A stretch of 64,000 nt of DNA, taken from assembly GCF_006491595.2 (NCBI RefSeq), contig NZ_VEVQ02000003.1:353367-417366 (forward strand), given 5' to 3'. The translations under genes and the position numbers were made by a program. The DNA is from Flavobacterium jejuense (GTDB lineage: Bacteria > Bacteroidota > Bacteroidia > Flavobacteriales > Flavobacteriaceae). A model generated the notes under the pieces. It saw only the letters and a list, made by a program, of their open reading frames with translations, was not told where the DNA came from and did no database searches. This document shows positions 16,483 to 26,472 of this stretch, one piece after another. Within the stretch, counting starts at the first letter, position 1. Every line of letters begins with the position of its first letter.

Positions 16483-17844
16483 TTACTTTATAGAGCTAAT
16501 AACATCATGTTTTGTTATAATATGATACTTTCCATTTTCTAGCTCAACTAAAACAGCCTGATTGTCTTTATTGATTAGCTTAGAGACCTCTTCAATTGAC
16601 GTATTTTCTTTTACAATCGGAAATGGCTTACCCATTACTTCTTTTATAGGTTTGTCAGCAATATTCTTATCTTCAACATAACTCCTAAACAGGTCAGTTT
16701 CATCTAAACTTCCAACAAAACCAGTTGTATCAATTACTGGGATTTGAGAGATTTTGTATTTTTTTAATCTTTCAATAGCATGAGAAACCAATTCTTCTGT
16801 ACGAACCACAATTAATGGTTTATCTTGATGTTCTTTAATTAAATCTGTTGCTTTTGTAACTTCTTCTTCCAAGAAACCTCTTTCACGCATCCAATCATCA
16901 TTGAACATTTTACCTACATATCTACTTCCTGAATCGTGAAATAAAACCACTACTACGTCTTCTGGCTTAAAATGTTCTTTTAATTGCAATACGCCCTTAA
17001 TAGCAGCACCAGCAGAATTACCAACAAAAATACCTTCTTCTAAAGCAAGTCTTCTTGTATAAACAGCAGCATCTTTATCGGTTACTTTAGTAAAACCATC
17101 AATTAAAGAAAAATCAACGTTTTTAGGCAAAATATCTTCTCCAATACCTTCCGTTATGTAAGAATAAATTTCGTTTTCATCAAAAACTCCTGTTTCATGG
17201 TATTTTTTAAATACTGAACCATAGGTATCTATTCCCCAAATTTTAACATTTGGATTTCTCTCTTTTAAGTATTTTGCTACACCAGAAATAGTTCCACCTG
17301 TTCCAACACCAACTACAAAATGTGTAATTTTCCCTTCTGTTTGTTCCCAAATTTCAGGTGCAGTTTGCTCATAGTGAGCAATTGCATTACTAGGATTGTC
17401 ATACTGATTTACATACCAAGCATTTTTAGTTTCAGTTGCTAAACGCTTAGAAACAGAGTAATAAGAACGAGGATCAGTTGGTTCCACATCCGTAGGACAA
17501 ACAACAACTTTTGCTCCAACAGCTCTAAGAATATCCATTTTTTCTTTAGATTGCTTATCAGAAATCACACAGATTAATTTGTACCCTTTAACAATTGCTG
17601 CTAAAGCCAAACCCATTCCTGTATTTCCTGAGGTTCCTTCAATAATAGTACCTCCAGGTTTTAATCTTCCATCAGCTTCAGCATCTTCAATCATTTTTAC
17701 AGCCATTCTATCCTTTACTGAGTTACCTGGATTAAAAGTTTCTACTTTAGCTAAAACTAAAGCGTCTATTTCTTTAGTTAATTTATTGATTTTAACTAAT
17801 GGTGTATTTCCAATAGTTTCTAGTATGTTTTTTGCGTATTTCAT
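16483..17844 (-). CDS. pyridoxal-phosphate enzyme with C-terminal CBS domains (cystathionine beta-synthase type)
   Basis: A 453-aa protein with a fold-type II PLP domain (about 1-325) and a C-terminal pair of CBS domains (about 335-453). The PLP lysine is K44 in NSVKDRMA, and the phosphate- and substrate-binding loop is EGTSGNTGMGLA (69-80). GTGGTISG follows at the usual place. This architecture is that of cystathionine beta-synthase (serine + homocysteine to cystathionine). A cysteine synthase activity cannot be excluded. No haem-binding N-terminal extension is present. No trans-sulfuration partner lies nearby. It has its own promoter and terminator. Confidence 0.9.
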   Translation of the reverse strand: MKYAKNILETIGNTPLVKINKLTKEIDALVLAKVETFNPGNSVKDRMAVKMIEDAEADGRLKPGGTIIEGTSGNTGMGLALAAIVKGYKLICVISDKQSKEKMDILRAVGAKVVVCPTDVEPTDPRSYYSVSKRLATETKNAWYVNQYDNPSNAIAHYEQTAPEIWEQTEGKITHFVVGVGTGGTISGVAKYLKERNPNVKIWGIDTYGSVFKKYHETGVFDENEIYSYITEGIGEDILPKNVDFSLIDGFTKVTDKDAAVYTRRLALEEGIFVGNSAGAAIKGVLQLKEHFKPEDVVVVLFHDSGSRYVGKMFNDDWMRERGFLEEEVTKATDLIKEHQDKPLIVVRTEELVSHAIERLKKYKISQIPVIDTTGFVGSLDETDLFRSYVEDKNIADKPIKEVMGKPFPIVKENTSIEEVSKLINKDNQAVLVELENGKYHIITKHDVISSIK

Positions 17845-17900
17845 TTTGTCATTTAGAAATTAGAATACAGAATTTAGTTATAAAAACATAAATTCGTTTG

Positions 17901-17930
17901 CAAAGATAGTGTGAATATTGCGAATACAAA
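17901..17930 (-). promoter_or_regulatory. promoter of the cystathionine beta-synthase-like gene
   Basis: The minus strand reads TTTG (17927-17930), 18 nt, TATCTTTG (17901-17908), an exact Bacteroidota consensus 56 bp before the ATG. Confidence 0.85.
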
Positions 17931-17951
17931 AATGAAAATGAAAACCTAACT

Positions 17952-18010
17952 AACCCTGATGGTAGTGACAGCTTCCTAAACTAGTTTAGGAACTAAAACG
18001 GACAGCAGGA
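17952..18010 (+). ncRNA. structured intergenic element, copy 1 (possibly flavo-1-like)
   Basis: The plus strand reads CCCTGATGGTAGTGACAGC, then an inner hairpin TTCCTAAAC/TAGTTTAGGAA, then AACGGACAGCAGGA. The outer CCTG/CAGG arms pair. The same layout with different stem bases recurs at 27225, 31247 and 49633. It lies between the porin gene and the CBS-like gene. The orientation of any transcript is unproven. It resembles, from memory, the flavo-1 RNA motif of Bacteroidota; this assignment is a hypothesis. Confidence 0.55.
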
Positions 18011-18048
18011 ATATGGCAAACAAGAATGCCTTCACTTTCGTTTCTTAA

Positions 18049-19983
18049 TTATTGAAAGAAATTCCAAACAATACCAAATCTCACAATAAAATCGCGGTAA
18101 GGATAATTGGGTGCTGAATAAAAATTGTATCCAGTCATAGCTGAATTAAAATGTTCTGCTTTTAAGAAAATTCTAGCTTGACGTACTTTTGCATTAATGA
18201 AGAAATCTATCATTGGAAAACCACCAATTTTCCTTTCACTTTGAACATAAAACTCACCTAACAGTGGATTATAATCGTTAGCGTAGTATTCTGTAAAATA
18301 ATTAAAAACAATTCCAGTTTGGATAAACATTGCTTTTTTAAATACATGCTCAGAAAAATATAAAGAATTTCTAGTTACTAGCTGGGGAACATTTAACGTT
18401 TTGTCTGAATTTTCAACATTTTGATACAACAAAGTATTATCTAAACCAAACTTCCAAAATTTAATATCTTTTGAAGCTTTTACAGCAGCATAAGTTATTG
18501 TATTATTATTTTGAAATGGTTTAACAGTTAACTTTTCGATATCATTTGTAATATTATCGAAATACAAATAATCATCTAAAATAGAGTATTGCCCCTCTAA
18601 ATTTAACCATTTTGACAGAATTGTAAACTGAAATTGATTACGCTTTTCATTTTTAAAATTATTAAACCAATTATAATCAACATAATTACTTTGATACAAA
18701 GTATAATTCAAATTAGGCAAACTATTTAATTTTTGATATTTGAATTGGAATTCATAATCCTCATTTAACTTATAGTTCAATGTAGCTTCAATATTTGAAA
18801 CAGATTGATCTGTTATTGAGTTCGACAATAATAAATTTGCTTTTAAATTATTAGCATAGTAGGTATAATTACCACCTAAAGATGTAATTCTATCATTTAT
18901 AGCATTTGGAACCAAAGTATTTCCTACATTATCAAATACTAAGCTTTTATAAAAATAGTTATAAACATCATCCTCAATAAAAAAGGAGACATCTCCATAT
19001 TTTTTTGTTGTAAAACCAACTCCTATTTTATTATAGAAATGATTATATCTCGTTTTATTGTTTATAAAACTTGAATATGAATCTCCAAATCTATCATTGG
19101 CTATAGTTTGTTCAAAATTAAAAAATTTATACTCATGGTTGAATTGATGTGTAAATAACAAACTGTTTGGATTACTCTTATTTAACTTGAAAGAATGATC
19201 TATTAAAAAACGGTTTCCTTTTAATAAAGAAGTAGCGTCATTAAAATAAACATCTAATCGTTCTCTTTCATTAAATGGAGGTTCACTAGTTTCAAAAATA
19301 GTTACATCTTGAATTCCTCCGTTTTCTTGATTTGAAATATCTTGACCCGTAAAATGAGCATTGAGAATATAACGCTTGTCCTTTGTAAAGTAACTAGTAG
19401 TAAATCTAAAATTTCCTGAACTTGCAATATTGTTGATATATTTTCCAATTGAACGTAGCCCTTTATAAGCAATAGAAAAATTAAGATTTGGCTTTGTATT
19501 TACTGTCAGAAATGCATCTACAGATTGACCTTGTTCCATTACTGTCTTAAAATACAGGTCAGACAAAGGTGTTGGCACATTGTAATATTTAATATCATCA
19601 ACTTCTAAATAATTAAAATGTTTTCCAGAAAAACCCATTGAAGGAATAACATTTTTTTTCACTAAAGAATAGTTTAAAGTATTATAAGTATGTCCTTCAT
19701 TTGCAAAAGGTAATAATCCAAAAATATCTTTCCTTAATAAATTGAACTTATATTCTTTTTGTATTGACAAAGTGGTGTCTAAATAGGTAGTATCTTTTTG
19801 AAGTGTATATATTTTATATAAATCTATTGGAGGTTTTTCTTTAATTTCATTAATCGTTTTTTTTGCTCTACCTAATGTATCACTAGATTTATTTGATATT
19901 TTTCCAAACCCATTAGCATCTCTTATTTGAGAGTTTAAAAAAACTGAAAAAAACAGGAATAAAATAATTATAAAATTTTTCAT
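18049..19983 (-). CDS. putative porin (Bacteroidota outer-membrane beta-barrel)
   Basis: A 644-aa protein with a signal peptide (MKNFIIILFLFFSVFLNSQ). After a spacer of about 70 residues it has many alternating amphipathic strands, for example NFSIAYKGLRSIGKY, and ends with an aromatic residue pair (VWNFFQ), as outer-membrane barrels do. It matches the large 'putative porin' family of Bacteroidota. Substrate unknown. A -7-like box TACATTTG (20002-20009, minus) lies 18 bp upstream of the start. Confidence 0.8.
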   Translation of the reverse strand: MKNFIIILFLFFSVFLNSQIRDANGFGKISNKSSDTLGRAKKTINEIKEKPPIDLYKIYTLQKDTTYLDTTLSIQKEYKFNLLRKDIFGLLPFANEGHTYNTLNYSLVKKNVIPSMGFSGKHFNYLEVDDIKYYNVPTPLSDLYFKTVMEQGQSVDAFLTVNTKPNLNFSIAYKGLRSIGKYINNIASSGNFRFTTSYFTKDKRYILNAHFTGQDISNQENGGIQDVTIFETSEPPFNERERLDVYFNDATSLLKGNRFLIDHSFKLNKSNPNSLLFTHQFNHEYKFFNFEQTIANDRFGDSYSSFINNKTRYNHFYNKIGVGFTTKKYGDVSFFIEDDVYNYFYKSLVFDNVGNTLVPNAINDRITSLGGNYTYYANNLKANLLLSNSITDQSVSNIEATLNYKLNEDYEFQFKYQKLNSLPNLNYTLYQSNYVDYNWFNNFKNEKRNQFQFTILSKWLNLEGQYSILDDYLYFDNITNDIEKLTVKPFQNNNTITYAAVKASKDIKFWKFGLDNTLLYQNVENSDKTLNVPQLVTRNSLYFSEHVFKKAMFIQTGIVFNYFTEYYANDYNPLLGEFYVQSERKIGGFPMIDFFINAKVRQARIFLKAEHFNSAMTGYNFYSAPNYPYRDFIVRFGIVWNFFQ

Positions 19984-20054
19984 TATATTTTTTAATTCTT
20001 ACAAATGTAATGAGAAATAATAATAAATATAAAAAGCTAAACTCATAATTTTAA

Positions 20055-20088
20055 TATAAAAAAAGAGCTCGATAAATATCGAGCTCTC
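20055..20088 (-). terminator. terminator of the SusC/SusD/lipoprotein operon
   Basis: A perfect 10-bp stem AGAGCTCGAT/ATCGAGCTCT (20064-20073 / 20078-20087) with a 4-nt loop. On the minus strand it is followed by seven T residues. It lies 35 bp below the lipoprotein stop codon. Confidence 0.9.
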
Positions 20089-20122
20089 AATCTGATTAAA
20101 AATCATTTTATAATTTCCCTAC

Positions 20123-20866
20123 TTAAAAAGTAAAATTAAATGAAGTAGAACCTCCAAAATTACCGCCATCTGAAGCTAAAGTAGTTGTCCCTGAAGTTAA
20201 AGTAAATCCTCCTGGAGCATTGATCCCATCACTATAAACATCATAAACTACAAATGTATAATCTCCATCAGGTAAACACAAATTTTGAGAATAAGTTGCT
20301 AAACCAGTATAATCACCTGCTGCAGCAGAAGCATATAAAGTAACACCTTGATATAGTTCCCAAGATGTTTCTTCAGGATAAGAATCAAATGTAAAAGATA
20401 AAACTACTGGATTTAGGAAACAAGCTTGAGTAATTTTGATTGTAATTTTACTATTACTAGCAGCAACACTATTTGTGTATATAGCAGTAGAAGGAACCAA
20501 TTTCAAAACGATATCCTTTCCATTACCTAAGTCTGTACCTGTAACATTAACAGGAATAACACCAACATTTGTGTTTGCTGGTACAGTAACAGTTCCTGGT
20601 ACGGAATAATATTGTGTATCTGCAGTGGTAGCTCCTAAATCTACTTCTACAGAAAAAGTTCTATCTTCACCTGATATGTTAGTAGTAAATACTTTAACAT
20701 CATAGGTCTCAGTTAAATTTTCCTCTATAGAAACATTGTAAGTTTTTGATTCAAAAGATACATAATTTAATGATCCTCCTGAATTTTCATCTTCATCACT
20801 ACATCCAGTCAAAAACAACACCGGTACAATCAGTGAGAAGATTGCTATTATTTTCTTATAATTCAT
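20123..20866 (-). CDS. SusE/F-position surface lipoprotein of a SusCD locus
   Basis: A 247-aa lipoprotein: MNYKKIIAIFSLIVPVLFLTGC with the acylated Cys at 22 followed by SDEDE, an acidic tract typical of lipoproteins exported to the Bacteroidota surface. A longer frame upstream overlaps susD and is rejected. Residues about 35-145 look like a Calx-beta or DUF1735-type beta-sandwich. The C-terminal part (about 150-247), with TSWELYQG and LCLPDGDYTFVVYDVYSDG, is a jelly-roll found in many secreted flavobacterial proteins. It starts 17 bp after susD and probably helps capture the ligand. Ligand unknown. Confidence 0.8.
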   Translation of the reverse strand: MNYKKIIAIFSLIVPVLFLTGCSDEDENSGGSLNYVSFESKTYNVSIEENLTETYDVKVFTTNISGEDRTFSVEVDLGATTADTQYYSVPGTVTVPANTNVGVIPVNVTGTDLGNGKDIVLKLVPSTAIYTNSVAASNSKITIKITQACFLNPVVLSFTFDSYPEETSWELYQGVTLYASAAAGDYTGLATYSQNLCLPDGDYTFVVYDVYSDGINAPGGFTLTSGTTTLASDGGNFGGSTSFNFTF

Positions 20867-20882
20867 AATTCTTGTTTTTGGG

Positions 20883-22346
20883 TTAATTTTGATCGTTAAG
20901 GAAAGGATTATTTTGAATCTCAGCTTGAGGAATTTCAAAAGTCAATCTCTCATCGTTATATGGAACAGCTACACCTGCTTGAAACAAGTGGTTAGCACCT
21001 CTGTTTATTGTTGCTTGATTACGTTTCATAGCCAAATAACTTTTACCTTCACCCCATAACTCAATTCTTGTTTGTAAATAAATCTCATCAAGTAAAGCTT
21101 GACCAGAAAGACCATCAACATAAGAATTATCTGGAATACGGTTTACTAACAAAGCTTTTAAACTAGTCCTAGCTGTAACTTCATCACCACTTTTTGCAGC
21201 AGTTTCAGCATTTAACAAATAAATCTCATCAACTCTCATATAAATATAATCCGTTGTAATTACTCTTTGCCCACCTTGTATTCTATTAGGATCATAGAAT
21301 TTATTTATTGGTAATTGTGAAGAAGCAGAAAACTGACTTTTACGAGCATCATTAGCTGGAATTGAATTATACAGATTTAAATCAATTACTTTTCTATCTC
21401 CAGCAAAAGCATAACTATATGTAAAAATATCCATTTGTCCCCACCAAGACACTAAATCTAATCCTTGATTAGGTGTAAGATCAACTCCCCACATCCAAGA
21501 AGGTGTATTAACATTATTAAAACCTCCTGTTAATTCCGCAGTAGTAGTTAATGGGAAGCCACCAGATGCAATTATATCGTTAGTTAATGTTTTTGCATCT
21601 CCATTATTACCCATTGCAGCATAAACATAAGCTAACAAACCTTCTGCAACATATTTATTAATTTCCGTTTTAGTTAAACGATTAAATCCATCTAACAAAG
21701 TAATTGCATCTGTTAAATCATCTACAATTAAACCATACACATCTGAAGCTGAACTTTTAGGTTGTGCTTGTTGAGCTGGATCCGTATATATAGGCAAAAT
21801 TGGTTGAGACAAATCATATCCATTAACCTCAAATTGAGTTAGATAAAAATAAGCATATGCTCTTAACGCTTTAGCTTGCCCCATAAGGTATTGATTTTCT
21901 TGATTTACAGGAATTGCATCATTTCCACCCAAGGCTTGAACAACAATGTTAGTAGATCTAATTATTCTATAATAATACCTCCAAACTTGATAATTTTCAT
22001 TTCTAGTATAATCAATAGTAACCTGATAATCTGCCAAATTTCTATACCAATTATACGTATTACTACTTAAAGCCATATCACCAGACAACATGTCTGAAAA
22101 TATATCATACCCTTTTTGTCCAAAATCATTGTGATTTGTTGTACCACCAGTTTCTGTTTGAAACATTAAAGAGTAAATTCCCGAAACTGTCCCTTTAAGT
22201 AAATCAGGGTTATTTGCAGATGCATCTGCCAATTGCTCCTGAGTAATAAACTCAGTAGGCTCAGTCTGTAGATATTCCTCATTACAACTTGCTGTAAAAA
22301 AAAGCAAGCCAGTAACAAAAATTGGATAAATAAATTTATTTTTCAT
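20883..22346 (-). CDS. RagB/SusD family nutrient uptake outer membrane lipoprotein
   Basis: A 487-aa lipoprotein with signal FVTGLLFFTASC (Cys21). It has the SusD-type TPR helices (LMGQAKALRAYAYFYL near residue 155) and the C-terminal helical part with RVDEIYLLNAETAAKSGD and RIELWGEGKSYLAMKR. SusD caps the SusC channel and binds the nutrient. It follows susC by 11 bp. No glycosidase, peptidase or sensor gene is next to the pair, so the substrate is not clear. Confidence 0.95.
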   Translation of the reverse strand: MKNKFIYPIFVTGLLFFTASCNEEYLQTEPTEFITQEQLADASANNPDLLKGTVSGIYSLMFQTETGGTTNHNDFGQKGYDIFSDMLSGDMALSSNTYNWYRNLADYQVTIDYTRNENYQVWRYYYRIIRSTNIVVQALGGNDAIPVNQENQYLMGQAKALRAYAYFYLTQFEVNGYDLSQPILPIYTDPAQQAQPKSSASDVYGLIVDDLTDAITLLDGFNRLTKTEINKYVAEGLLAYVYAAMGNNGDAKTLTNDIIASGGFPLTTTAELTGGFNNVNTPSWMWGVDLTPNQGLDLVSWWGQMDIFTYSYAFAGDRKVIDLNLYNSIPANDARKSQFSASSQLPINKFYDPNRIQGGQRVITTDYIYMRVDEIYLLNAETAAKSGDEVTARTSLKALLVNRIPDNSYVDGLSGQALLDEIYLQTRIELWGEGKSYLAMKRNQATINRGANHLFQAGVAVPYNDERLTFEIPQAEIQNNPFLNDQN

Positions 22347-22357
22347 ATTTTTTTTTT

Positions 22358-25300
22358 TTAAAATTCAAGTTTTACACCTAAAGTAAAATTCGACAAAGGT
22401 GAATATCTATAAGTATTAGAACTACCATTTTGAGAAGTAGAAGGATTAAATCCTTTTCTATGACTTAAAAACATTAAATTATCTCCAGTTACATAAAAAT
22501 TCAACTTAGATAATTGTAATATATCCGCAAATTTAGATGGTAAAGTGTATCCTAATCTTACATTATTTAAACCAATGTAATCAGCTTTAGTTAAAAATCT
22601 AGTAGATCTAGCATTCACATTAGCATCCGCAGCATTTGAAATTCTAGGAATATCAGTAATATCTCCAGGCTTTTGCCATCTATCTCTGATATCTTCATGC
22701 CAGTTATTAGAACCAATTTGACCATTACCCATTAATCCAGCATAAGTAAAGTCATAAGCATAACCTCCTAAGCTATAAGTAAACTGTGTAGATAAATCAA
22801 AGTTTTTATATTTAGCACTTAATCTAAATGCTCCTCTAACATCAGGAATAGCTGATTTTCCAACAAACTTATTTGTAGCATCTGCATAGTTTGATGTAAC
22901 AGTAGTTCCAATTACACTATTAGGATTTTGAGAAGTATAATCTGTTAAATTTCTTACAATAGCATCTCCAGTATTGAAAACTCCATCATTATTAACATCA
23001 TCAAAATTCATATACCACAATGCTGTACCAGTAGATGAGTCTACACCAGCCCATTCAGGCATGTAAAAATCATAAACTGATGAACCATTTGACCAACCAT
23101 AAGGAGCATTAGACGTATCCAATATTTTTGGCGAGCCTGTAGCAGGATCTAATGGCATTTCAGTAATTTTATTAGTTAATATCTCTCCGTTAATACCAAA
23201 ATCTAAAGTGAAATCACCAGGGTTTTTAGGTTTCATTATATGTGCCAACACGTCAAATTCTAAACCACTATTTCTTAATTGACCATCATTAACTGTAATA
23301 AGCGCAATACCCGTTGAAGGAGCCGTACGTCTTTGGAAAATTAAATTATCAATATTTTTAACATAATAATCAACATTTACATCCAAAAAATTAAAGAATG
23401 TTGATTCTAAACCTACTTGAAATATTTTAGAAGTTTCCCATGTTAAATCTGCATTACCGTTACCTCTAATAGAAACTGAATATTCATCATTTAAGTTACC
23501 CACATCAAAAGTGTCATAACCTGGCCATAAGCCTGAACCTTCTTGATCCCCTATTACACCGTAACTAGATTTTATTTTCAAAAAGTTAACAAAACTTACA
23601 TTTTCTAAGAAAGACTCATTTGACAATATCCAAGAAGCACCTACTGAACCAAATGTTCCCCATTTATCATTTTTAAATCTTGAAGAACCATCTCTTCTAA
23701 TTGAAGCAGTAAAATAATATTTCTTCTTGAAATTATAATTAAACTGACTAAAGTAACTTTCAAGAGAAGCCCTATCAGTATATGAACCTGGTTGACCAGA
23801 ATTAATTATATATTGATTTAAATCAAAAGTATCATATAAAACAGCCTTTTGTTTTGAAGCAGTAAAATTAGTCAATTTAAAATCATTTGATTCATGAGCC
23901 ACAAATACTTCAAAATTGTGATTACCTAATTCTTTGTTATAACGTAATAACTGTAAAAAATCTTGAGTTACATATCTTGTTTGACTTTTAAACAAAGACC
24001 CAAACTGTTGAGCAGCAGAACCATAAAATGGATTATTTCTATTATTATACTCTTGGTCATAGTATTGAACCCCATATCTATTCTCAAAAGTAAAGTCTTT
24101 AGACAATTTAAAATCAAATGAAAATGATCCATTGAATTCATTTCTATCTGTCCTACTTCTATCGTAATGAGCATCTGCTATAGCATTTGTTAAACCTCCA
24201 AATCCTCTTGAACCTGAAGTACCATCACCATAATCATATTGATTACCTCCAAAGTAAGGATCTGCAACAAAATTTCCTGATGGATCTCTTGAATACAATG
24301 GGTAAATTGAAGGAATGTTATCTACAAACCAAAATATACTACCAGAATCTGAAGTTTGACCATTATTATTAGTTCTAGAACCCGAATAACCAATATTTGC
24401 AGTAGCTTTCATCCACTTTTTAGGTTGATGAGTAAGATTTAATCTAGTAGAATAACGTTTGAAATCTGAATTAATGATATATCCTTCATCATTTAAAAAA
24501 CCAAATGAACTAAAGTATCTCGTTTTATCATTTCCTCCACTAAATCTAACATTAGCTTCTTGTCTGTAAGAATTTTGGAAACCATAGTCTTCCCAGTTCT
24601 CTGGATTATACTTTCTTGTAACACCTGCACGAACTTGACCTGTAGCTGGATCTATTAAATCAGCTGCACTATTTACATTCCAAAGATTATAACCTGGACT
24701 TATACCTTGACCACCAAATAAATTAGCATTAGCATAAGCAACAGGGTCTGGAGCTCCAGTACTAACCCCTTGATTATAAACAGCATTCCAAGATAAACCA
24801 ATATATTCTTCTGGAGATTTAATAGTACTATATCTAGGCAATAAACTAATATTAATACCTGATTTAAATTCTACTTCTAAAGAAGAACTCTCAGATTGTC
24901 CTTTTTTAGTTGAGATAACAACAACTCCATTAGCTCCTCTAGAACCATAAATAGCCGTTGCCGTTGCATCTTTTAATATTGTTAAACTTTCAATATCGGA
25001 TGGATTAATTGCATTTACATTACCTGTATATGGAACTCCATCTACAACATATAAAGGATCTCTGTTTCCATTCACAGAACCGAATCCACGAATTCTAATC
25101 TGTGCTGATGAACCAGGTTGACCTGAAGTTGTAATTACATTAACACCCGCAACCTCACCTTTTAAAGCTTGAGAGATATTAGAAACTGCTTTAGCTTCAA
25201 CATTCTCAGACTTAATTCTTGTTGCTGTTCCAACAAAAGCCTCTTTTGTTGTAGTACCATAACCAACAACAACAACTTCTTTCAAATCAACACCTTGAGA

Positions 25301-25582
25301 TAACAAAACATTGTAAGAATTTGCTGCAGTTACTGTAACGGTTGAGTCATCCATACCTACATAAGAGACAACAAGTATATCACCCTCACTAGCTTTGATA
25401 GTAAAACTACCATTAAAATCTGTTGTAGTACCTTTATTAGTACCTTTAACAACCACATTAGCTCCTGCTAATGGTCCTAAAGCATCAGAAACGACACCTG
25501 TAACAGTTTTCTCTTGTGCGAACGAAAACTGCATTGTAAACGCTACTAAAAGCGTGAAAATCCATTTAAACTTCGATCTCAT
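22358..25582 (-). CDS. SusC/RagA family TonB-linked outer membrane protein
   Basis: A 1074-aa TonB-dependent channel. The signal peptide (about 1-22, ending FSFAQ) is followed by the carboxypeptidase-regulatory-like domain (about 25-105, GVVSDALGPLAGANVVVKGT and LVVSYVGM). The plug domain comes next (EVVVVGYGTTTKEAFVG, with RIRGFGSVNG and LKDATATAIYGSRGANGVV), then a 22-strand-type barrel ending FTLGVKLEF. Import with SusD is driven by TonB-ExbBD. No TAnnTTTG box was found in the 160 bp upstream, so another sigma factor may read it; no sigma/anti-sigma pair is adjacent. Confidence 0.97.
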   Translation of the reverse strand: MRSKFKWIFTLLVAFTMQFSFAQEKTVTGVVSDALGPLAGANVVVKGTNKGTTTDFNGSFTIKASEGDILVVSYVGMDDSTVTVTAANSYNVLLSQGVDLKEVVVVGYGTTTKEAFVGTATRIKSENVEAKAVSNISQALKGEVAGVNVITTSGQPGSSAQIRIRGFGSVNGNRDPLYVVDGVPYTGNVNAINPSDIESLTILKDATATAIYGSRGANGVVVISTKKGQSESSSLEVEFKSGINISLLPRYSTIKSPEEYIGLSWNAVYNQGVSTGAPDPVAYANANLFGGQGISPGYNLWNVNSAADLIDPATGQVRAGVTRKYNPENWEDYGFQNSYRQEANVRFSGGNDKTRYFSSFGFLNDEGYIINSDFKRYSTRLNLTHQPKKWMKATANIGYSGSRTNNNGQTSDSGSIFWFVDNIPSIYPLYSRDPSGNFVADPYFGGNQYDYGDGTSGSRGFGGLTNAIADAHYDRSRTDRNEFNGSFSFDFKLSKDFTFENRYGVQYYDQEYNNRNNPFYGSAAQQFGSLFKSQTRYVTQDFLQLLRYNKELGNHNFEVFVAHESNDFKLTNFTASKQKAVLYDTFDLNQYIINSGQPGSYTDRASLESYFSQFNYNFKKKYYFTASIRRDGSSRFKNDKWGTFGSVGASWILSNESFLENVSFVNFLKIKSSYGVIGDQEGSGLWPGYDTFDVGNLNDEYSVSIRGNGNADLTWETSKIFQVGLESTFFNFLDVNVDYYVKNIDNLIFQRRTAPSTGIALITVNDGQLRNSGLEFDVLAHIMKPKNPGDFTLDFGINGEILTNKITEMPLDPATGSPKILDTSNAPYGWSNGSSVYDFYMPEWAGVDSSTGTALWYMNFDDVNNDGVFNTGDAIVRNLTDYTSQNPNSVIGTTVTSNYADATNKFVGKSAIPDVRGAFRLSAKYKNFDLSTQFTYSLGGYAYDFTYAGLMGNGQIGSNNWHEDIRDRWQKPGDITDIPRISNAADANVNARSTRFLTKADYIGLNNVRLGYTLPSKFADILQLSKLNFYVTGDNLMFLSHRKGFNPSTSQNGSSNTYRYSPLSNFTLGVKLEF

Positions 25583-25781
25583 ATTAATTTTTATTTGAGT
25601 TAGTTATTTCGCAAACTTCTTAATAATTTCTTAAATAACCAAATAATACTTCGGAATATTACTCTTTCTAAATGTTAAATATTTAATTATAAAATTACAC
25701 AATACTAACTAATACTACTTATTAGATGAAAAAAACTCATAAAGGTTGCGTTTAAAATTATATTTTTGTCAAAAACAAAAA

Positions 25782-26441
25782 ATGTTAATTAAACGTTATA
25801 AAAATTACACTTTTGAATGTGGAACCGATGAAGCTGGAAGAGGTTGTCTTGCAGGACCTGTGACAGCTGCCGCAATTATTTTACCTGAAAATTTTGAATC
25901 TCTTTCTTTGAATGATTCAAAGCAATTATCAGAAAAAAACAGATTAATTTTAAGACCACTTATTGAAAAAGCAGCTATAACATTTGCATTCACACATATC
26001 AATCAGGATGAAATTGACGAAATAAACATTTTAAATGCTTCGATGAAAGCCATGCAAGAAAGTATTTTACAGTTAAACCCTATTCCTGAATTTATAATTG
26101 TAGATGGCAATAGACCCATTTTTTCAAAATTAGGATTAAAAAGTAATTATGGAAAAGTTTTTAACAACAATGAAATTGAATTATTAAAAAAGATACCTAA
26201 CGAAAGTATCACAAAAGGAGATTCTAAATATTTAAGCATTGCTGCAGCATCTGTTTTAGCAAAAACTTACAGAGATGACTTTATGGATAAAATTCACGAA
26301 GAATTTCCGATGTACAATTGGAAAAAAAACAAAGGCTATCCAACTAAAGAACATCGTGAAGCCATAAAAAAATACGGCCCATGTAAATACCACAGAATGA
26401 GCTTTAAATTATTACCTGAACAATTGTTTCTAGACTTATAG
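25782..26441 (+). CDS. rnhB: ribonuclease HII
   Basis: A 219-aa nuclease that cuts RNA in RNA-DNA hybrids and removes misincorporated ribonucleotides. The metal-binding motif DEAGRG is at residues 16-21, followed by [17 protein letters not shown] and [20 protein letters not shown]. An upstream TTG start at 25746 lies on the far side of the promoter box TATTTTTG (25761-25768), so the ATG at 25782 is correct. It converges with lipB, 31 bp away. Confidence 0.96.
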   Translation: MLIKRYKNYTFECGTDEAGRGCLAGPVTAAAIILPENFESLSLNDSKQLSEKNRLILRPLIEKAAITFAFTHINQDEIDEINILNASMKAMQESILQLNPIPEFIIVDGNRPIFSKLGLKSNYGKVFNNNEIELLKKIPNESITKGDSKYLSIAAASVLAKTYRDDFMDKIHEEFPMYNWKKNKGYPTKEHREAIKKYGPCKYHRMSFKLLPEQLFLDL

Positions 26442-26472
26442 TTTTTAAAGCTTAGTAAAGGTTGAAAACAAA

